This document shows positions 42,255 through 50,437 of a stretch of DNA of 64,000 bases, one piece after another. The translations under genes were made by a program, and so were the position numbers. Origin of the DNA: Myxococcus stipitatus (GTDB lineage Bacteria > Myxococcota > Myxococcia > Myxococcales > Myxococcaceae); NCBI RefSeq assembly GCF_037414475.1, contig NZ_CP147913.1, positions 7,748,001 to 7,812,000 on the forward strand, given 5' to 3'. Numbering within the stretch: position 1 is the first letter of the stretch; every line of letters starts with the position of its first letter. The notes under the pieces were generated by a model. That model made no database searches. It saw nothing but the letters and a program-made list of their open reading frames with translations, and was not told the DNA's origin.

Positions 42255-43070
42255 TCAGGGGGAATTATCGCCGCTTCTCACGCGCACGTCGAACCGTGTG
42301 ACAGCCAGTGTGCCTTGTTCCCAGCGCTCACCTTCCCCCACCAACACCTGCTTCACTTCATCGGGGGATGGCTCCAGGCCCGTGGGGGAAGCCGCCAGCC
42401 ACAGCGTCAGCGGTCCGGACTCTCCCTCCAGGCTGACCCCGGAGAGTCCTTGTGGGCCCTGCAGGTCATGGGTCCCTGCCTCCAGCGCGAACTGCCCCAG
42501 GAGCTCCGGCTCCTGGCCGGCGCGCTGCTGGAAGAGCAGGGCGGTGCCCGCCTCGGTGGCGTGGTAGCGCAAGAGGAGCACGTCGCGCGGGTCCACGACG
42601 GTGTCCGGGTCCAGCCGGCGCAGGCGGCCATCCGCCCCTCGCGCCACCACCGCCAGCTCCAGCGCGATGCGGCCCACCTGCCCCTTCACGCCAGGGGCCG
42701 TGGACTCGGTGCCCAGCTCCACACCCGAGTCCGTCCGCCGCAGCCGCGGCACCAGCACCACCGCGAGCAGGGCCGCGGCCACCGCTCCCGTGATGAGGCC
42801 CCAGCGCCGCGCATCTGGCGGGGGGGCCTTGAGCTGCTTGCGCACCCGCGCGAAGCCGACTTCATTCAGCCGCGGCGGTTCGGCCGGAGCCGGGGCCAGG
42901 GCGAGCAGCACGGCGTCGGTGTGCCCATCGAGGATGCCGGGGCCGGGGTGGGAAGCGAGGAATCCCTCACACACCTCACACGCGGTGGCCAGGTGCTCGC
43001 GGAAGTACACCTCCGCCTCTGGCTCTCGACGGGCAAGGGCGCTGAGCGCCTCGTCATCCAGGTGTCTCAT
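42255..43070 (-). CDS. Putative anti-sigma factor
   Basis: A 271-residue protein. The N-terminal cytosolic part holds HLATACEVC (an H-x4-C-x2-C cluster, close to the zinc anti-sigma HxxxCxxC pattern). One membrane segment follows (about 92-110, LITGAVAAALLAVVLVP), then an extracytoplasmic beta-rich domain. It is directly downstream of an ECF sigma gene with a 6-base gap, the standard arrangement. It should hold the sigma factor at the membrane until a signal releases it. The zinc-site spacing is one residue longer than canonical. Confidence 0.82.
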   Translation of the reverse strand: MRHLDDEALSALARREPEAEVYFREHLATACEVCEGFLASHPGPGILDGHTDAVLLALAPAPAEPPRLNEVGFARVRKQLKAPPPDARRWGLITGAVAAALLAVVLVPRLRRTDSGVELGTESTAPGVKGQVGRIALELAVVARGADGRLRRLDPDTVVDPRDVLLLRYHATEAGTALLFQQRAGQEPELLGQFALEAGTHDLQGPQGLSGVSLEGESGPLTLWLAASPTGLEPSPDEVKQVLVGEGERWEQGTLAVTRFDVRVRSGDNSP

Positions 43071-43076
43071 GACCTC

Positions 43077-43652
43077 TCACTCCCACCGACCTGCGAGCAC
43101 TCGTCGCAGCAACTCTCTTTTGATACGACCCCGGAAGCGCTCGAGTCTCATCGTGACGGCGCTTTTCCCAACGCCCAACCGCTCGGCAATCTCACGGGCC
43201 GACAGCTCTCCTTCGATATAGAAGAGCTGGACTGTTCGCTTCTCTTCTCCCTCGGGAAGCTCGTCGATGAGCTGGCGGACGGCGTCGATGTCCCGCTCGA
43301 GCTGGAGCGCCTCGGGGATGGCGGGGACACTCTCCGGCTCGGGGTCCGCGATGTCGTCTTCCAATCGCCTCAGGCTCGCCTTGCGCTCCAGCCGGGTCCT
43401 CGCCCGGTTCCGGGCGATGGACAACAGCCACGCCTCGAAGGCCGCCGCCTCCTTCAGGCGCGGAAGGGCGCGAAACGCCCGGACGAAGGTCTCCTGGATG
43501 ACGTCCTCCACCTCATCGGAGTCCAGCGTCCCGAACCCCGCCATCAACCGTGCCACCTGAGGGCGAGTGTGCCGGTACAGCTCGCTGAAGGCAGAGGTCT
43601 CCCCACTCGCCGCGCGCCGCACCCACTCCGCCAGTCCCTCCGTGGAGCCCAC
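43077..43652 (-). CDS. ECF RNA polymerase sigma factor
   Basis: A 191-residue sigma70-family protein. Region 2 spans ~20-85 ([51 protein letters not shown]). Region 4 spans ~135-190 ([30 protein letters not shown]). GTG 43652 is preferred over the longer frame start 43793 because GGAGGAAC precedes it, and the resulting length fits the ECF norm. It is also compatible with a divergent promoter to serC. It heads the unit sigma - anti-sigma - caspase-like lipoprotein - Cys-rich lipoprotein and probably autoregulates it. Confidence 0.88.
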   Translation of the reverse strand: MGSTEGLAEWVRRAASGETSAFSELYRHTRPQVARLMAGFGTLDSDEVEDVIQETFVRAFRALPRLKEAAAFEAWLLSIARNRARTRLERKASLRRLEDDIADPEPESVPAIPEALQLERDIDAVRQLIDELPEGEEKRTVQLFYIEGELSAREIAERLGVGKSAVTMRLERFRGRIKRELLRRVLAGRWE

Positions 43653-43821
43653 CTGTTCCTCCAGACCCCCGGACCCGGCCGGTGGCCACGACTCTTTTTC
43701 CCCGGAGTTCCTCCCGCCTTCGCCGGGAAGCCGCCGGTGCGCCGTGCTTCCTACTGGCTCCCGGGGGGGCTTCGGGGAGAAGAATGGGGGCACGTCGTTT
43801 CAATTCCGCGAGGACCCCGCC

Positions 43822-44910
43822 ATGCGCGTCATCAACTTCAACCCCGGCCCCGCTGGCCTGCCTCTCCCCGCCCTGGAGCGCGCCCGGGAGGAGCTGCTGG
43901 ACTTCCAGGGCACGGGCATGTCCGTGATGGAGCATAGCCACCGGGGCAAGGAGTACGAGGCCGTCCACGACGAGGCCATCGCCCTGCTGACGAAGCTGGT
44001 GGACCTGCCATCCAGCCACCAGGTGCTCTTCCTCACGGGCGGGGCGTCGCAGCAGTTCGCCCAGGTGCCCATGAACTTCCTCACGCCCGACACGAGCGCG
44101 GACTACCTCATGACGGGCGTGTGGAGCGAGAAGGCCCTGGACGAGGCGAAGTACTACGGCAAGCCCCGCGTCGCGGCGACGACGGTGCAGCCGGACAAGC
44201 ACTACACCCGCGTGCCTCGGCAGGACGAGCTGAAGCTGGACCCGAAGGCGGCCTACGTCCACATCACCACGAACAACACCATCTACGGCACGCAATGGCA
44301 CACGTACCCGGACGTGGGCGCGGTGCCGCTGGTGGCGGACATGAGCTCCGACTTCCTGTGGAAGAAGATGGACCTGTCGCGCTTCGCCCTCAGCTACGCG
44401 GGCGCGCAGAAGAACCTGGGCCCCTCGGGCGTGACGATGGTGGTGGCGTCCAAGGACTTCATCGCGCGCGGGCGCAAGGACATCCCGAAAATCTTCCGCT
44501 ACTCCATCCACGCGGAGAACAACTCGCTCTACAACACGCCCCCCACGCTGGCCATCTACCTGGTGCGCAACGTGCTCGCGTGGATGAAGGACGTGGGAGG
44601 CCTGGCGCAAATCGAGGCGTGGAACCGCCAGAAGGCGGACCTGTTGTACGGCGCGCTCGATACGTTCTCCGGCTTCTACCGGGCGCCAGTGGAGCGCGAG
44701 TCCCGCTCGGTGATGAATGTCGTGTTTCACCTGCCCACGCCGGAGCTGGACGCGGCCTTTGTCGCTGACGCAAAGCAGCAAGGAATGGTGGGGCTGAAGG
44801 GGCACCGCACGGCGGGCGGAATCCGGGTTTCCACGTACAACGCCGTGACTGTGGAGAATGTGCGCACCCTCGTCACCTTCATGGAACATTTCATGAAGAC
44901 GCGCGGGTAG
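43822..44910 (+). CDS. serC: SerC, phosphoserine aminotransferase
   Basis: A 362-residue PLP enzyme of fold type I. It converts 3-phosphohydroxypyruvate to phosphoserine in serine synthesis and also serves pyridoxal phosphate synthesis. Family blocks seen are [39 protein letters not shown], the PLP-lysine segment [12 protein letters not shown], and the C-terminal [18 protein letters not shown]. The ATG at 43822 is supported by GCGAGGAC upstream. It is divergent from the ECF sigma gene, with about 170 bases between if the short sigma start is used. Confidence 0.95.
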   Translation: MRVINFNPGPAGLPLPALERAREELLDFQGTGMSVMEHSHRGKEYEAVHDEAIALLTKLVDLPSSHQVLFLTGGASQQFAQVPMNFLTPDTSADYLMTGVWSEKALDEAKYYGKPRVAATTVQPDKHYTRVPRQDELKLDPKAAYVHITTNNTIYGTQWHTYPDVGAVPLVADMSSDFLWKKMDLSRFALSYAGAQKNLGPSGVTMVVASKDFIARGRKDIPKIFRYSIHAENNSLYNTPPTLAIYLVRNVLAWMKDVGGLAQIEAWNRQKADLLYGALDTFSGFYRAPVERESRSVMNVVFHLPTPELDAAFVADAKQQGMVGLKGHRTAGGIRVSTYNAVTVENVRTLVTFMEHFMKTRG

Positions 44911-44952
44911 GCTGCGTCTCATCACACGGAACAACCATCACCCGGAGGTTTC

Positions 44953-45513
44953 ATGAAAGCCACGCTGTCCGCCGTCGCGCTCTGCTTGATGTTCGCCACG
45001 CCTGCCTTCGCCAAGGAAGTGGCTGGAGTGAACTACCCTGAGACCACCAAGGTGGGGGACAAGGAGCTGAAGCTCAACGGAGTCGGCCTGCGCAAGAAGG
45101 TTGTCTTCAAGGTCTACACGGTGGGCCTGTACCTGGAGAATCCGTCGAAGGACGGCGCGGAGATTGTCGCGTCGGATCAAATCAAGCGCGTGCGCATGTA
45201 CATGCTGCGTGATTTGGACAAGAAGACCATCACCGACGCCATCTCCGACGGCTTCAAGAAGAACGCGGGCGCGAAGCTCCCGGAGCTCAAGCCGAAGCTG
45301 GACACGTTCAATGCGGCCATCCCGGACCTGAAGAAGGGTGATGAGCTCATCCTGACCTACATCCCCGGCACGGGCACCCAGGTGCAGAGCACCAAGGGCG
45401 GCCAGGAGATTTCGGTGGAGGGCAAGGACTTCGCGGACTCGCTCTTCTCGGTGTGGCTGGGCAAGGACCCGGTGGATGGCGGCCTGAAGGACGGCATGCT
45501 CGGCAAGGACTGA
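44953..45513 (+). CDS. Chalcone-isomerase-like exported protein
   Basis: A 186-residue protein with a cleavable signal (LCLMFATPAFA, cleavage near residue 20). The following domain matches the bacterial chalcone-isomerase-like (Chalcone_3) fold: LNGVGLRKKVVFKVYTVGLYLE, an ELILTYIPGTGT strand, and DSLFSVWLGKDPVD. These bacterial proteins bind fatty acids or similar ligands rather than chalcones, and true catalytic residues are not expected. The start ATG has a CCCGGAGG site. It follows serC by 42 bases, so co-transcription is possible. Confidence 0.88.
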   Translation: MKATLSAVALCLMFATPAFAKEVAGVNYPETTKVGDKELKLNGVGLRKKVVFKVYTVGLYLENPSKDGAEIVASDQIKRVRMYMLRDLDKKTITDAISDGFKKNAGAKLPELKPKLDTFNAAIPDLKKGDELILTYIPGTGTQVQSTKGGQEISVEGKDFADSLFSVWLGKDPVDGGLKDGMLGKD

Positions 45514-45700
45514 GCACGTCCATGTCGTGAAGGGCCCGGGCGCTCCGTGTCTCGTCGAGAGGCGCGGGGCGCCTGCTGTTTTTGGAAGAGACCCGGCCGC
45601 TTTGAAATACGCGGGGGCGTGGAGCGTAGTAGGAACATGCCCGGCGTTACGGCGGCGATGCCGGGGCGGGTCTCCATCCGCCGGTCAGGAGGATGTCATC

Positions 45701-45955
45701 ATGGGCATGGGATTGTGTGCGTGGCTGGTGCTGGGTGGGATCGCCGGCTGGTTGGCGAGCATCATCAAGGGCACGAACGCGAAGATGGGGATGTTCGCCA
45801 ACATCGCGACGGGCATCGTCGGCTCGATGATTGGCGGCTGGGTGTTCAACCTCCTGGGCGGCCGAGGCGTGACGGGGTTCAACCTCTACTCGCTGGCGGT
45901 GGCCACGGTGGGCGCCGTCATCCTCATCAGCATCGTCCAGGCGATACGAAAGTAG
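45701..45955 (+). CDS. GlsB/YeaQ/YmgE-family membrane protein
   Basis: An 84-residue protein with three hydrophobic segments: GLCAWLVLGGIAGWLAS, ANIATGIVGSMIGGWVFN and SLAVATVGAVILISIVQ. The GxxxG-rich pattern is typical of the GlsB/YeaQ/YmgE family of small, stress-linked inner-membrane proteins. The start ATG 45701 has CAGGAGGATG just upstream; the frame extends further back without a coding look. It has no obvious partner. The next gene converges with a 26-base gap. Confidence 0.9.
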   Translation: MGMGLCAWLVLGGIAGWLASIIKGTNAKMGMFANIATGIVGSMIGGWVFNLLGGRGVTGFNLYSLAVATVGAVILISIVQAIRK

Positions 45956-45981
45956 CGTCTGTCAATCCCTCGGCCGCGACG

Positions 45982-47055
45982 CTAGAAGAGGCTGAGCTGC
46001 GGTGAGGGTGGGGGCTTGCGAGGAGGGCGCCGGAAGGTCTCCGGTGCCTCCTCGGTGATGTACGAGGCGCGCATGCCCACCCTGCGCGCCGTCGTCTCGA
46101 AGAGCCGGTGGATGGTCTGCGCGTAGAGCCCTTCGCCGCGCATGCGGTGCTTGAAGCGGGAGTCGTTGAGCTCTCCACCGCGTGTCTCCCGGATGCGATG
46201 CAGGACCCGTTCGGCGCGCAGGGGAAGCTTGGCGCGCAGCCGCTCCTCGAAGACCTCCTTCACGGGGCCGGGGAGGCGGACCAGGTTGTAGTGCGCGCGG
46301 GTGGCACCGGCCTCGCGGGCGGCGGTGAGCACGCGGTGGATGTCCTCGTCGTTGAGCCCGGGGATGATGGGCGCCACGGAGACGGCCACGTTGATTCCGG
46401 CCTCCGCGAGGCGGCGAATCGCGAGCAGCCTGCGCTGGGGTGAAGCCGCGTAGGGCTCCATCGCGCGCGCCAGCTCCGCCTTGTGGAAGGGGAGGCTGAC
46501 GCTGACCCAGAGCCGGGCGTCGTGGGACAGGCGCTGGAGCACGTCGAGGTCCCGCTCGATGAGCACGCCCTTGGTGATGATGCCGACGGGGTTGCGGTAC
46601 TCGGCGCAGACCTCCAGGCAGGCACGGGTGAGGCGCAGGGAGGCCTCCAGCGGTTGATAACAGTCGGTGACGCCGCTGAAGACCACCGTCTCGCCCTTCC
46701 ACGAGGGGCGCTCGAAGTGGTCTCTCAAGAGCTCCGCGGCGCGGGGCTTCACCACCAGCCGGGTCTCGAAGTCGGTGCCCGCGCCGAAGTCCAGATATTG
46801 ATGGGTGGGCCTCGCGTAGCAGTACGCACACGCGTGGAGACAGCCGCGATAGGGATTGACGCTCCAGCTGAAGCCCACGTCTGGACTGTCATTGTGCGAG
46901 ACGACCTGTCGGCTGTGGTCCTCCCAGACCTCCAGCTTCGAGGGCGGGATTTCGTCCAGGTACTCGACTTCGGTGCTCGCCCAGGGGTTGGGCGGATTGT
47001 CGATGGGACGGGGCTTCACGCGAAGCAGCGTGCGACTGAAAGTCCGTTCAGTCAA
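45982..47055 (-). CDS. Radical SAM protein, spore-photoproduct-lyase-like (PA0069 family)
   Basis: A 357-residue protein. The radical SAM cluster motif is CLHACAYC (CxxxCxxC) within NPYRGCLHACAYCYARPTH. The TIM-barrel-like blocks VVFSGVTDCYQPLE, IITKGVLIERDLD and SVAPIIPGLND match the PA0069 family, whose members are distant relatives of spore photoproduct lyase with unknown substrates. The annotated start at 47055 is TTG; GTG 47019 is an alternative, and neither has a strong ribosome site. It is downstream of the patatin gene by 39 bases and probably shares its transcript. Confidence 0.82.
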   Translation of the reverse strand: MTERTFSRTLLRVKPRPIDNPPNPWASTEVEYLDEIPPSKLEVWEDHSRQVVSHNDSPDVGFSWSVNPYRGCLHACAYCYARPTHQYLDFGAGTDFETRLVVKPRAAELLRDHFERPSWKGETVVFSGVTDCYQPLEASLRLTRACLEVCAEYRNPVGIITKGVLIERDLDVLQRLSHDARLWVSVSLPFHKAELARAMEPYAASPQRRLLAIRRLAEAGINVAVSVAPIIPGLNDEDIHRVLTAAREAGATRAHYNLVRLPGPVKEVFEERLRAKLPLRAERVLHRIRETRGGELNDSRFKHRMRGEGLYAQTIHRLFETTARRVGMRASYITEEAPETFRRPPRKPPPSPQLSLF

Positions 47056-47094
47056 GTGCTTGGTGGGCGGAGGGCCGTCCAGCTCGACACCGCC

Positions 47095-50000
47095 TCACCG
47101 GGTCATCCAGAAGAGCATCCCGTTGACGTCCGCGAAGCTCAGGTAGACGAGCCCCGCCCAAGGGGTTGCTGGCGTGTCGCGGAAGCCGAGTCCCAACCGG
47201 AGGCGCTCCTGGGCGAAGTCCGCGTACACCTCCGCGCCAAGTGCCCACTGCTCACGCCCCTGCTCGCGCCACCGTGCCTCCACGGTGGGCCCCGCCCCCA
47301 CCGAGGCGAGTGAGGACACCGCGTAGGCCAGACTTGGCGTGAAGCTGCTCGAGACCCGGGGCCGGACTGAATCCTCCCAGCGGAGCTCGAGGGGGTTGAG
47401 ACCCAGTCGCACGGTGAGGTCCGGGTTGGGATGGACCGTGGGCTCGAACCAGCTCAGCATCAGGCCCCGGTGGGCCACGTCGATGGAGGCCCGGTAGGGC
47501 ACGAGGGTGAAGAGCCACGGTGTCACCTCGAACGTTCCGGAGGGGGTCTGGCCCAACGGGACGGAGGACGCATTGATGCGCAGCGGCTCTCGCAGGTCCG
47601 CCCCGCGGGTCGTCAACAGGCGGACGGCATTGAGGGCCGGACCGAACTCCCAGTCTGGCCGGGCTTCTGCCTGGATGGTGGCGATGCGGCTCGTGCTGTG
47701 TGTCACGAGCTCCCATGTCCAGCGAGTGGGGTCGGCGAGGAAGAGTCGCATCGACTCACTTCGCGGCAGGTACCTCGCCTTGACCAGCCCCTGGCTGAGT
47801 TCCTCCAGGTCCAGGTCCGCCGGGCACTCGCCGCGTGCTTTGGTGTCCTGGCAGAACGTGTTCTTCGACAACAGCACCTTGAGCACCTGGGAGACGGTGA
47901 AGGCGTCATCCCGAAGGAACTCATGTTTGGGCGCTGGAGGAAAGGCAGACATCCACGCCCATTCCTCGCGCGCCAGGACTCGTGGCAGGGCGTCCTTTCC
48001 AAGCACGGCCTCCAGTTCCCGCTTCGCCAGGGTCTCGAAGACGTGAGATGCGGGGCCGGACTCCGCCACGCCCAGTTTGCCCGTGATGAACTTCAGCTTC
48101 GCGCCGATGCAGTGCTGCCGGGACTCCACCTCGTCATCCCAGACCTCGGCGTTGTACGGGTCCTGCTCGGTACAGAAGTTCTCCGCGAGCTGGTGCGCGG
48201 CCTCATAGATGCCGATGTAGTAATCCGTCATCCGCAGTGGCTCGTCGAGGAACGCCCCGAAGTTGAAGAGCTGGGCGGATGCGAGTGGGGAGAAGCGACT
48301 GGAGACCACCATCGAGCGGTCTTGCTTCAGCTTCGCGAGGGCTTCCGCTTCCTTCTTCCGCAAGGCCAGGGGCTCTTTCAGCGGCGAGAAGGGCCCCGTG
48401 CCACGCGAGCCCGCGCAGGGAAGGACCTGGCCCAGCGTCGCGGTGACCGCGAGCAGGGCCTGACGCAACTGCTGCAGCTCTTCTGGAGTGGCACGGCCGT
48501 AGTCGGAGCGGTTGAGCTCCTCGGCCAGGAAGCCCTGGGCGAGCGCCGCCAATCCCAGCCGTTGGGAGACCTCCAGGGATTCCGCCGCGGAGAGGGGAGC
48601 GGCCCTCCCGCACATGGCGCCGCTCTGGGTGAGCATGTCTCGCAGACCCAGGGCCGCGGTGACCAGCGAGGAGAAGGGGACCGGTTTTTCGCTGTCGACC
48701 TTTTTCGGGTCGACCGTCGACAAGCATGTCTGCGTCGAAGGCTCCGGTGCCGGCTTCGCCAGGCATTGGGTGAGCCGCCAGCCGAATGCATGCCGCTCCT
48801 TGCCCGTGGGCGCGGTCTGGACGGAGGGACTGCCCGCGAGTCGGGCCAGATGAGACAACCAGTCCGCCGTGCGTCGAGCGTGGCTGCGCAGCGTCTGGTT
48901 CCATCCCTTGTTCTGGATGGAGGTTTGCAGTTGGAAGCTCCGCGCGGTGCCGACGGCGCTGAAGATGAAGGCAATCTGCTTGCCGAGGTCCGGAACCTCC
49001 TTGGTTTTGACTCCAGAAGGAGAGGCGGGATGCCGCCGGAAGTCTGGGTCCACGAAGAGGTAGGTGAGGGGGCGCAACGGATTGGGCTCTGTGGCGGGCC
49101 GTTGTGTGAGGAATTGCTCCGCTTGCTGCAGCGCCACGCCCACAGGGGCATTGTCGAAGACACCCCCATCGAAGAAGTCCTGGCTGCACACCTGGAGCGG
49201 CGGGATGAGCGTTCCCGGAGCCGCCGCTTCCCTGAGGCCCGCGGCAATCTCTTCACAGGCCGGGTCCGAGACGGAAGAGGGGGCAAGTGGCGCGCCGGTC
49301 GAGCAGCTCGGTGCGCAATACGACAGGCGCACGGGGCCAAAGGCAAACGGAAACGCGCTGGAGGCCTCGATGGTCTTGATGACGGCGTCGGCATCCACCG
49401 AAGCGGGGCTCTTCAGCGGTGGCTCGAGCCCGGACCGGGTGTGTCGTCTCTTCGGGGGAGCGGAGGACTCGGCGGGCGACCTGAGTGTCTGGGTGAGGTA
49501 CACGAGTGCGTCATTCGAGCGCTCCCCTGACAGGAATTGATTGCGGATGTGTGCGTTCCCTTCGGAGTCGATCTCCAGCTTCCAGAGGATGCTGAAGCTC
49601 TGGCGAGGGATTCGCAGTCCCGCCTCCTCGATGGTCTCGGGCACCGCCCGGGTGACGGTGATGCCCAGGGGAACCTCACACGGGTATCGGTACCGTGGTC
49701 CCGCAGCAGGGCCCTTCCGAGAGTCGAGCTTGAGATGGAAGGACTCGATGACAGGTTTGAAGGCCTGGCGGGCGAGCAGTCCGTCCGTGGATTCATAGCG
49801 CGGACCGACGTAGGAGAATGGCGTCGCCTCGGATGCGGGGAAGAGCGTATCGAAGCCCACGGGGGCCCACGTGCGCCGGAAGTCGTTCTTGTCGATGGTG
49901 TCGATGCGGCCTGGGTATTTCTCGTTCGCGCACCAGGCGAGTGCGACCAGGAGGGCATTGATGCTGCCGGCCGAGGCACCTGTCGCCGTCACCAGTTGGG

Positions 50001-50226
50001 GATGGCGCTCGGAGAGGTCTGTCCGGGTTTCTTCTTCAATCGCCCGGAGGTAGCGCACCAGGGCCCACGAGAGCCCGGCTTCGTAGGCGCCCAGGCTGAC
50101 GCCGCCGCTGATGGTCAGGGCGAAGGGCTCTGCCTCCCGCCGGGGAGGTGCGGGCGGAGATGCGTCGACGGTGGGGGCGGTCAGGGGCAGCGAGCTCAGC
50201 AGCAGCGATAGCGGGAGGAGCGCCAT
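47095..50226 (-). CDS. Large patatin-like phospholipase (1043 aa)
   Basis: A 1043-residue protein with an N-terminal signal (PLSLLLSSLPLTA). The patatin domain (about 35-390) has the oxyanion GGVSLGAYEAG, the nucleophile serine in GASAGS (Ser85) and the second catalytic residue in FFDGGVFDNAP. About 480 further residues contain no motif I recognise. The last ~170 residues are beta-rich with strand-like repeats, perhaps a barrel or stalk. Patatins are serine lipases with a Ser-Asp dyad. The very long C-terminal part sets it apart from short patatins. It is the first gene of a unit with the radical SAM gene. Confidence 0.82.
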   Translation of the reverse strand: MALLPLSLLLSSLPLTAPTVDASPPAPPRREAEPFALTISGGVSLGAYEAGLSWALVRYLRAIEEETRTDLSERHPQLVTATGASAGSINALLVALAWCANEKYPGRIDTIDKNDFRRTWAPVGFDTLFPASEATPFSYVGPRYESTDGLLARQAFKPVIESFHLKLDSRKGPAAGPRYRYPCEVPLGITVTRAVPETIEEAGLRIPRQSFSILWKLEIDSEGNAHIRNQFLSGERSNDALVYLTQTLRSPAESSAPPKRRHTRSGLEPPLKSPASVDADAVIKTIEASSAFPFAFGPVRLSYCAPSCSTGAPLAPSSVSDPACEEIAAGLREAAAPGTLIPPLQVCSQDFFDGGVFDNAPVGVALQQAEQFLTQRPATEPNPLRPLTYLFVDPDFRRHPASPSGVKTKEVPDLGKQIAFIFSAVGTARSFQLQTSIQNKGWNQTLRSHARRTADWLSHLARLAGSPSVQTAPTGKERHAFGWRLTQCLAKPAPEPSTQTCLSTVDPKKVDSEKPVPFSSLVTAALGLRDMLTQSGAMCGRAAPLSAAESLEVSQRLGLAALAQGFLAEELNRSDYGRATPEELQQLRQALLAVTATLGQVLPCAGSRGTGPFSPLKEPLALRKKEAEALAKLKQDRSMVVSSRFSPLASAQLFNFGAFLDEPLRMTDYYIGIYEAAHQLAENFCTEQDPYNAEVWDDEVESRQHCIGAKLKFITGKLGVAESGPASHVFETLAKRELEAVLGKDALPRVLAREEWAWMSAFPPAPKHEFLRDDAFTVSQVLKVLLSKNTFCQDTKARGECPADLDLEELSQGLVKARYLPRSESMRLFLADPTRWTWELVTHSTSRIATIQAEARPDWEFGPALNAVRLLTTRGADLREPLRINASSVPLGQTPSGTFEVTPWLFTLVPYRASIDVAHRGLMLSWFEPTVHPNPDLTVRLGLNPLELRWEDSVRPRVSSSFTPSLAYAVSSLASVGAGPTVEARWREQGREQWALGAEVYADFAQERLRLGLGFRDTPATPWAGLVYLSFADVNGMLFWMTR

Positions 50227-50362
50227 GGCGGCCCGGAGCTTACGCCCGCGGGATGCCTCCTCGGCGACTGGGTCCTGGACGACAGCATGGGCTCACGGCG
50301 AGCCACGCATCCGTTGGCACCGGCGGCCTGGGGCTTGGGAAGCTCGGGGGCGGGAAACGAAA

Positions 50363-50392
50363 CCGGGGGCCTCGTGTGAGCGAGGCCCCCGG
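50363..50392 (-). terminator. Terminator of the M36 peptidase gene
   Basis: CCGGGGGCCTCG (50363-50374) is the reverse complement of 50381-50392, with a 6-base loop. Read on the minus strand, a GTTTCGTTTC tract follows the stem. It lies 46 bases after the M36 stop codon. Confidence 0.8.
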
Positions 50393-50437
50393 TGACTGCC
50401 TATTGGCTTCCCTCCGCGAGGGATGGGCGGCGGGAGG

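Noticed and set aside
43653-43793. Longer start for the ECF sigma factor
   Set aside because: The extra 47 residues are Pro/Gly-rich low complexity, lack a good ribosome site and would occupy the divergent promoter; GTG at 43652 has GGAGGAAC.
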